This document shows positions 7,595 through 12,100 of a stretch of 12,100 nt of DNA, one piece after another. The notes beneath the pieces are model-generated. The model saw only the letters and a program-made list of their open reading frames with translations, ran no database searches and had not been told where the DNA came from. Each line of letters opens with the position of its first letter. The first letter of the stretch is position 1. The position numbers and the translations under genes were made by a program. Source of the DNA: Candidatus Zixiibacteriota bacterium (GTDB taxonomy: Bacteria; Zixibacteria; MSB-5A5; GN15; JACZUZ01); the NCBI GenBank assembly GCA_022563625.1, contig JADFNA010000016.1, positions 1-12,100 of the forward strand, in the 5' to 3' direction.

Positions 7595-8087
7595 TTAGAA
7601 AAAGGAGAGGATTTCGTCTGTTATCGAGTCTATGGGCGAAACAACGTCCGCCAGACCGTTGTCCACGATCGCCTTGGGCATGCCGTAGACAATGCAAGAT
7701 TCTTCGTTTTTCCTGCGCGATGATCTTACCGCCGAGGCTGTGTAGCTCCTGACAGGCGCTCTGGCCGTCGTTGCCCATGCCTGTTAGAATGACCCCCAGC
7801 GTCTGTTTACCGAATTTCTTGATCACCGATTTCATCATGATATCAACGCATGGACGGTAAAGCGTGTCACTCGGTGTATCCGCAATACGAATGGAAGGGG
7901 TCGCTGCCCCCGGCGCAAGAGTCATGTGTTTGGCGCCGGGAGCGATATAGACGTGGCCAGGTTCGGCGATGTCTCCCGGACGGGCTCCGCTGACAGACAC
8001 CTGTGAAAGCGAGTCCAGCCGCTCGGCCAGAGACTTTGTGAATTTCGGCGGCATATGCTGCACCACCAGTATGGGAACCAGAAGGAT
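7595..8087 (-). pseudogene. cheB: cheB remnant: methylesterase catalytic domain, 5'-truncated and frameshifted
   Basis: CheB removes methyl groups from chemoreceptors. It normally has a receiver domain, a linker and a catalytic domain with a Ser-His-Asp triad. Here the frame begins immediately after the cheY stop with LLVPILVVQHMPPKFT, equivalent to about residue 180 of E. coli CheB. The receiver, linker and nucleophile Ser (in the STGG motif) are absent. The triad His (QHMPP, codon 8055-8057) and Asp (LTGMGNDG, about 7767-7769) remain. After GGKIIAQE the frame breaks at a run of five A on the minus strand (7707-7711). Removing one A restores NEESCIVYGMPKAIVDNG and an end DSITDEILSFF at a TAA (7597-7595). 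As read, the frame instead continues to about 7545 with unrelated residues. No ribosome site or normal start remains. The lesions may be real decay or assembly and sequencing errors. Confidence 0.88.
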
Positions 8088-8462
8088 TCAGCCCGCCAGT
8101 GTCTTTTCAATTTTCTCTTTGAGTGTATCCGGTGTGAAGGGTTTCAATATGTAATTGTTGACGCCCGCCTTCAGCGCCTCCACAACGTCCTCTTTAACAG
8201 ACCGCGTGGTGACCATCAATACAGGAGTCTTGCTGTGACTATCAGATTTTCTCATATTCGACACAAGAGTCAGCCCATCCATTTCAGGCATATTCCACTC
8301 GGTAATAACGAAGTTTATATCCTCCGTTTCGAGCTTTGCCAGGGCTTCTTTTCCATCGCTGGCCTCAATGACATTCACGAATCCCGCCTTTTTGAGCGTG
8401 TTGATGATAATCCGGCGCATGGTTGAAGATTCGTCAACCGCCAAAATTCTCAGGTCAGACAT
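8088..8462 (-). CDS. cheY: CheY-type chemotaxis response regulator with Glu at the acceptor site
   Basis: A single receiver domain of 124 residues closely resembling CheY, which in its phosphorylated form binds the flagellar switch. ATG 8462 is preceded by a strong GGGAGG site and gives the normal start MSDLRILAVDESSTMRR. A longer frame from 8525 lacks a ribosome site. Conserved positions are Asp10/Glu11 (metal binding), Thr85 (TTRS, cf. T87), Tyr104 (cf. Y106) and Lys107 (YILKPF, cf. K109). The usual phospho-acceptor Asp, just before WNMP, is Glu55 here (ITEWNMPEMDG; codon GAG at 8298-8300). Glu there is not normally phosphorylated, so this CheY may be locked, a phosphate-independent adaptor, or a sequencing error. 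It lies 68 bases after the other receiver gene and abuts the cheB remnant. Confidence 0.9.
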   Translation of the reverse strand: MSDLRILAVDESSTMRRIIINTLKKAGFVNVIEASDGKEALAKLETEDINFVITEWNMPEMDGLTLVSNMRKSDSHSKTPVLMVTTRSVKEDVVEALKAGVNNYILKPFTPDTLKEKIEKTLAG

Positions 8463-8530
8463 AGAGACCTCCCTTTGCGCATGTGCGAGCGCTGCTTCAT
8501 TTGTCAAATTGTCCACTTCAACCAATACGT

Positions 8531-8935
8531 TTATTCACTTGATCCGCTGTCCTGAGCCCTCAATACTGTCTCTTCGACTGTCTTAAATAATTTTGTTACA
8601 TTGAATGGCTTGGTAAGATAATCGTCCACCCTCTGGCGCAGCGACCGCACAGCGGATTCAATAGACGGGTACCCTGTGATAACTATGACCGGCATGTTTG
8701 GCCGGTGGGCGCGAACTTTGTCTATCAAAGTTGACCCATCCATCTCGGGCATTTTCAGATCAGTGAGCAGAACGTCGAAGTCACGGGCCTCAATCTGTTG
8801 CAGCGCATTTTCGGCGCTGCCGGTCACAGTTACGTCCCAGGCCCGGTCCTGAAAGAAATCATATAACAGGTCACGAATCAGAAGTTCGTCATCTACTACC
8901 AGAATGCTGTGTTTTGTTGATTCGGCCTGGGTCAT
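8531..8935 (-). CDS. Stand-alone receiver-domain response regulator
   Basis: A 134-residue protein made only of a receiver domain, with no output domain. The acidic pair Asp15/Asp16, phospho-acceptor Asp59 ([13 protein letters not shown]), Thr87 (VITG) and Lys109 (YLTKPF) are all present, so phosphorylation should be possible. The DLKMPEMDG and [10 protein letters not shown] wording is closer to NtrC-type receivers than to CheY. Its ATG overlaps the stop of the HEAT-repeat gene by four bases (ATGA, 8932-8935), implying translational coupling and perhaps a joint function. Because the neighbouring CheY lacks the acceptor Asp, this protein might be the phosphate-receiving partner of the locus. 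That is inference. The kinase that feeds it is not identifiable here. Confidence 0.92.
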   Translation of the reverse strand: MTQAESTKHSILVVDDELLIRDLLYDFFQDRAWDVTVTGSAENALQQIEARDFDVLLTDLKMPEMDGSTLIDKVRAHRPNMPVIVITGYPSIESAVRSLRQRVDDYLTKPFNVTKLFKTVEETVLRAQDSGSSE

Positions 8936-11541
8936 AGCAGTTCCGCATTCTGAAAAGCAGGGTTTACCGAACTCAGCGCCTTCTCCACTTCCGCGTCGCC
9001 GCCGGAGCTGAGCGACATGAGAAACTCAGCCAGTTGTGAATCATCAATAGCCGCCAGCGCATTTATCGCGGCTACGCGAATGGCCTGCGAACCGTTAGCG
9101 GCCGCGTTCTTGAGAAGTTCGATTGACTCGGGCAGCCCCACCTGCTTTAGTACGGTAATCACATGAATCTGCAGCATCATGTCGTCATATCTCAGGTAGT
9201 TCGCCAGAATGTCGGATGATTCATCCGGGTAGCATTCACCCAGGGCGGTTATAGCTACCTTCTGCACACTGTCGTCTTCATCTGCAATTAGCACGGTTAA
9301 TTCATCCAGCTCTGGCGCCACATTCATCCTGCGAATGGCGACAAGAGCGGCCCTGCGAACTTCAGGGTCACTATGGCCGAGCGCGCCGATTAGAGGGTCG
9401 CAGGCGGATTCCTCACCGATCCACCCCAGGGCAAGAGCTGCCAGCCTGCGCCGTTCTGCTCTGCTGTGTTCCAGATCGCCGGTGAAATGGTCAATGACAT
9501 TTTGCCCGCCTATGGCAACCAGCGCTCCCACACATGCTTCGCGCACGTCCGGAAAAGGGTCGTCTAAGCCTGCGATAAGGAGCTCACTGGAGCTTGGATC
9601 AGCCACCCAGCCTATTGCCTTGGAGGCTGCGGCGCGAACATGGCCGACAGCGTCTCCGGCCAGCTCCAGCAGAACGGGCAGGGCAATTTTGTCGACAAGC
9701 TTTCCAAGTGTTAGTGCGGTTTTTGCGCGAATCTCAGGATCGTCATCTTTTGCGTATTGCCGCAGCTCATCAACGCAAGAAGCGCTCACACAGCAACCGA
9801 GTAGTTCCAGTAGTATTGTTTTATCACTGGCAGGGGCGATCCGCAGCCTCGCTGCTATCAGTTTGTGGAATCGCGGATTGATGCGCGCAATTGATTCTGC
9901 CGCTTGCTTGAGGTTGAATTCGTTTATCTCCGAAACACGTTCCAGCAATGCCGATGCAAGTGGTTCATCTTTCCAAATGTCAGAATTCCGTTCCGAAAAC
10001 GAAACGATCGTGCTGTCATCGTTTATGTATCCGCTTATGATAAAACTTTGTAACCTGTCACTTCTCACATGCGTCTTGAGGTCCACACTGATTGCTTCGG
10101 ATATCTTTAACGCCGATTTGAACGCCTCCTCAGCGACTTCGGCTGATTCATCATTTACCATATCCGAAAGCTTTTTTAACGCTTTCGGTGAGCCGATATT
10201 TTCCAACGCTTCGGCGGCCAGAAACACCAGAATGGAATCATCCATAGCCAGGCAGTCCAACAGAAACTCCGCCGAATCCGGAGCGCCGATACGCCCCAGC
10301 GCCTCAATAACCTGCGGACGGAGATCAGACATCTTCTCTGCGGCCGCAATTAAGGCGCCCGTTGTTGAAGGCTCCGCGATCAAACCCAGAGCCTCAGCCG
10401 CGCCGCAGCAGACGTTTATGTTTTCATCCCACAAGGCCAGTTTGAGCGCCTCAGCGCCGCGAGGGTCGCCAATCAAACCCAGAGTATCGACCACAAACTT
10501 GCGCACATCGTGGTCCTCATGGGTTATCCAGCCGATCAGCCCGGATACCGCATCAGCGCCAATACTAACCAGAATTTCCGCGGCAAGGTTTCTGGTTCTG
10601 ATGTTCGGATTTCCAAGGAATTCTGAGAGTAATGCCGTTGCCGTATCACCGCGCAGTTTCGACAGGCACTCCGCCGTCTGCTCGCGCACGGCTGCATCGT
10701 CATCCTCAAGCGCCATCACCAACCCGGCGATAGATTCCTCACCGCCGGATTGAGACAGATGAATAACCGTCTCCAGACGTTCTGCAGGGTCCTCCGACTG
10801 CAAGCGATTCAGCAGTTCCGGGATGTCGTGGGCGATGATCTTCTGTGCCAGACCCTCGACGATGGCCGTCTTGCCGACACCGGCCTCGCCGAGCAGTACC
10901 GGGTTATTCTTCTGCCGGCGGCAGAGTATTTGGATAATGCGCTCGATTTCCCGTTTCCGTCCGATGACCGGATCGAGCTTGTCCTGTTTGGCAATTTCAG
11001 TGAGATCGCGTCCGAACGAGTCGAGGGCCGGCGTCTTGCTCTTCCCCTTCTTCGTCTCGCCGCCGATCACCCCACCCGGACCGCCGACCTCTTCGGGTTC
11101 GTCCGTGGCCCCGAGCAAATTCAGGACCTCTTCGCGAACGTCTTCCAATTTGAGGTTGAGGTTCATCAGGACCTGGGCCGCCACCCCGTCCTGCTCGCGC
11201 AAGAGCCCCAAGAGCAAGTGCTCGGTGCCGACGTAGTTGTGATTCAGGTTTCGCGCCTCTTCGATCGCGTACTCGATGACTTTCTTGGCGCGGGGAGTCT
11301 GCGGGAGTTTCCCCATGGTGACCGTTTCCGGTCCGCTCTTGACCAGCTTTTCGACCTCGAGGCGCACCTTGCGCAGATCGACGTCCAAGTTCTTCAGCAC
11401 ATTCGCACCGACCCCGGAACCCTCCTTGACCAAACCGAGAAGGATGTGCTCCGTGCCAATGTACTCGTGATTGAACCGCTGGGCCTCTTGATTGGCAAGG
11501 GCCATGACCTTGCGGGCACGATCCGTAAACCGCTCGAACAT
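8932..11541 (-). CDS. Chimeric ORF: ClpC N-terminal part joined to a HEAT-repeat protein
   Basis: One uninterrupted frame of 869 codons. Residues 1-144 are the two Clp-N repeats of ClpC ([51 protein letters not shown]), which recognise substrates and adaptors. Residues 145-170 are a Gly/Lys linker. Residues 171-244 begin AAA domain D1 ([21 protein letters not shown]) with Walker A GEAGVGKT (218-225). After HDIPELL the ClpC sequence stops: Walker B, the arginine fingers and D2 are missing, so it cannot be a working unfoldase. Residues 245-869 are about 16 HEAT/PBS-lyase-like helical repeats (for example [40 protein letters not shown]), a protein-binding scaffold. The 5' end has a good AGGAG site. 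The 3' end overlaps the receiver gene by 4 bases, so the HEAT part belongs to this locus. The ClpC part is planctomycete-like and more GC-rich. A join during assembly is quite possible. Confidence 0.85.
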   Translation of the reverse strand: MFERFTDRARKVMALANQEAQRFNHEYIGTEHILLGLVKEGSGVGANVLKNLDVDLRKVRLEVEKLVKSGPETVTMGKLPQTPRAKKVIEYAIEEARNLNHNYVGTEHLLLGLLREQDGVAAQVLMNLNLKLEDVREEVLNLLGATDEPEEVGGPGGVIGGETKKGKSKTPALDSFGRDLTEIAKQDKLDPVIGRKREIERIIQILCRRQKNNPVLLGEAGVGKTAIVEGLAQKIIAHDIPELLNRLQSEDPAERLETVIHLSQSGGEESIAGLVMALEDDDAAVREQTAECLSKLRGDTATALLSEFLGNPNIRTRNLAAEILVSIGADAVSGLIGWITHEDHDVRKFVVDTLGLIGDPRGAEALKLALWDENINVCCGAAEALGLIAEPSTTGALIAAAEKMSDLRPQVIEALGRIGAPDSAEFLLDCLAMDDSILVFLAAEALENIGSPKALKKLSDMVNDESAEVAEEAFKSALKISEAISVDLKTHVRSDRLQSFIISGYINDDSTIVSFSERNSDIWKDEPLASALLERVSEINEFNLKQAAESIARINPRFHKLIAARLRIAPASDKTILLELLGCCVSASCVDELRQYAKDDDPEIRAKTALTLGKLVDKIALPVLLELAGDAVGHVRAAASKAIGWVADPSSSELLIAGLDDPFPDVREACVGALVAIGGQNVIDHFTGDLEHSRAERRRLAALALGWIGEESACDPLIGALGHSDPEVRRAALVAIRRMNVAPELDELTVLIADEDDSVQKVAITALGECYPDESSDILANYLRYDDMMLQIHVITVLKQVGLPESIELLKNAAANGSQAIRVAAINALAAIDDSQLAEFLMSLSSGGDAEVEKALSSVNPAFQNAELL
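10800..10830. other. Junction between ClpC-like and HEAT-repeat sequence
   Basis: On the minus strand the reading passes from ClpC (HDIPELL) to HEAT sequence ([11 protein letters not shown]) around 10807-10813. ClpC proteins normally continue with LRDKRVV or similar after PELL. The codons for Glu-Leu-Leu could be shared by both parent sequences, giving a short microhomology where an assembler or a recombination event could cross over. I compared single 60-base lines: 67-68% GC on the ClpC side (10861, 11041) and 40-57% on the HEAT side (10081, 10141, 10441). Confidence 0.6.
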
Positions 11542-12100
11542 ATCCGTGCTTCTCCTGGGAATCGGCGCTCGAACGCGAATGTCGAATTCGCGGGTCGGGC
11601 GACCTCGGTACTTGCTGCCCTATACTCCGACAGACGGCTGAGCCCTCGCGACTTGCGGTGAAGACTCCGAACGGGCGATTTGACTTCCCTCGCGACCCTC
11701 TACCGTCCTTACCAACCCGCCGTCCGAAAAACATCGCAAGCAGCTCGCTAAATTCTAGCCGTGCCGCGGTTGTCCAGCAACCGGCCGGACACAATCCGAC
11801 GGGTGGTACCTACTCTATCGACCGCCCGACATCGTCGTCTAAGTGCGAGACATAGCTTACCGGCGGTCGGCAAATTCGGCGTGGAATCAGCCGTGCAAGG
11901 TCCAAATAGGCGAAATGACGGCGCAATCTCGCCGTCGACGAAGGACGGAGCACGGGCTATACTGGCATTTCTTTGGACGGTATCAAGGAACAAAGTAGGC
12001 GACGAACCGACGCGGGAGTGCGCGTTATGGGGACGCTGGGACCGATAAACCAACGCCGCGGCGTGACGGACGCCTTGTCGCAAAACGAGCAACTTCGATG
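11542..12100. other. No gene recognised upstream of the ClpC start
   Basis: This 559-base stretch has only short overlapping frames without ribosome sites or recognisable motifs. A 114-codon minus-strand frame at 11748-12092 is Arg/Ser/Ala-rich and looks like a chance frame in GC-rich DNA. The only clear signal is the AGGAG about ten bases before the ATG at 11541. I saw no tRNA, hairpin terminator or convincing promoter. Composition matches the ClpC part, so it probably belongs to the same parent molecule. Confidence 0.5.

Noticed and set aside
9335..10753. Long plus-strand open frame (472 codons) antisense to the HEAT repeats
   Set aside because: Ser/Ala/Arg-rich low-information protein with no motif, fully opposite a clear HEAT-repeat gene. 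The repeat codon pattern keeps the antisense frame open by chance.
10750..11661. Plus-strand open frame of 303 codons antisense to the ClpC part
   Set aside because: Mirror frame of the conserved ClpC coding sequence, with no ribosome site or family features.
11748..12092. 114-codon minus-strand frame at the right edge
   Set aside because: Arg/Ser/Ala-rich, no ribosome site, typical chance frame in GC-rich DNA.

Overview
The window looks like a metagenomic contig from a motile, Gram-negative-type bacterium. It holds one long minus-strand flagellar, motility and chemotaxis cluster, interrupted once by a plus-strand secreted protein. That protein combines a cohesin-like region, thrombospondin type-3 (TSP3) calcium repeats and a type I dockerin. 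From family knowledge only, this architecture beside such a flagellar cluster suggests Zixibacteria or a related candidate phylum. No marker gene is present to confirm it.

Reading the minus strand in the direction of transcription (right to left): 11542-12100 holds no convincing gene. At 8932-11541 a single ORF joins the first ~244 residues of ClpC (two Clp-N repeats, linker, start of AAA domain D1 through Walker A) to ~625 residues of HEAT repeats. The ClpC part resembles planctomycete ClpC and is visibly more GC-rich. A join between two genomes during assembly is therefore at least as likely as a real fusion. The HEAT gene overlaps by 4 bases (ATGA) a single-domain response regulator (8531-8935). 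Next come a CheY (8088-8462) with Glu at the phospho-acceptor position, and a cheB remnant (7595-8087) that lacks its N-terminal half and carries a one-base frameshift.

After a ~300-base gap containing a 10-bp tandem repeat come a soluble PAS histidine kinase (5898-7295) and its sigma-54-activating response regulator (4498-5871), an FlrB/FlrC (FleS/FleR)-like pair. motA (3545-4306) and motB (2727-3521) follow, behind a perfect sigma-28 -10 box. The dockerin gene (1683-2708, +) comes next, then flgB (930-1349) behind a sigma-54-type promoter, flgC (397-888), and a partial unrecognised small gene (1-317) running off the left edge.

A coherent flagellar hierarchy can be inferred. The kinase/NtrC-type regulator would activate sigma-54 promoters such as the one before flgB (rod genes), and sigma-28 would drive the late motAB stator genes. 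The chemotaxis end looks damaged or diverged: CheY lacks the usual Asp, CheB is truncated and frameshifted, and the HEAT gene has a foreign-looking 5' end. I saw no tRNA, rRNA, CRISPR array, transposase or integrase.
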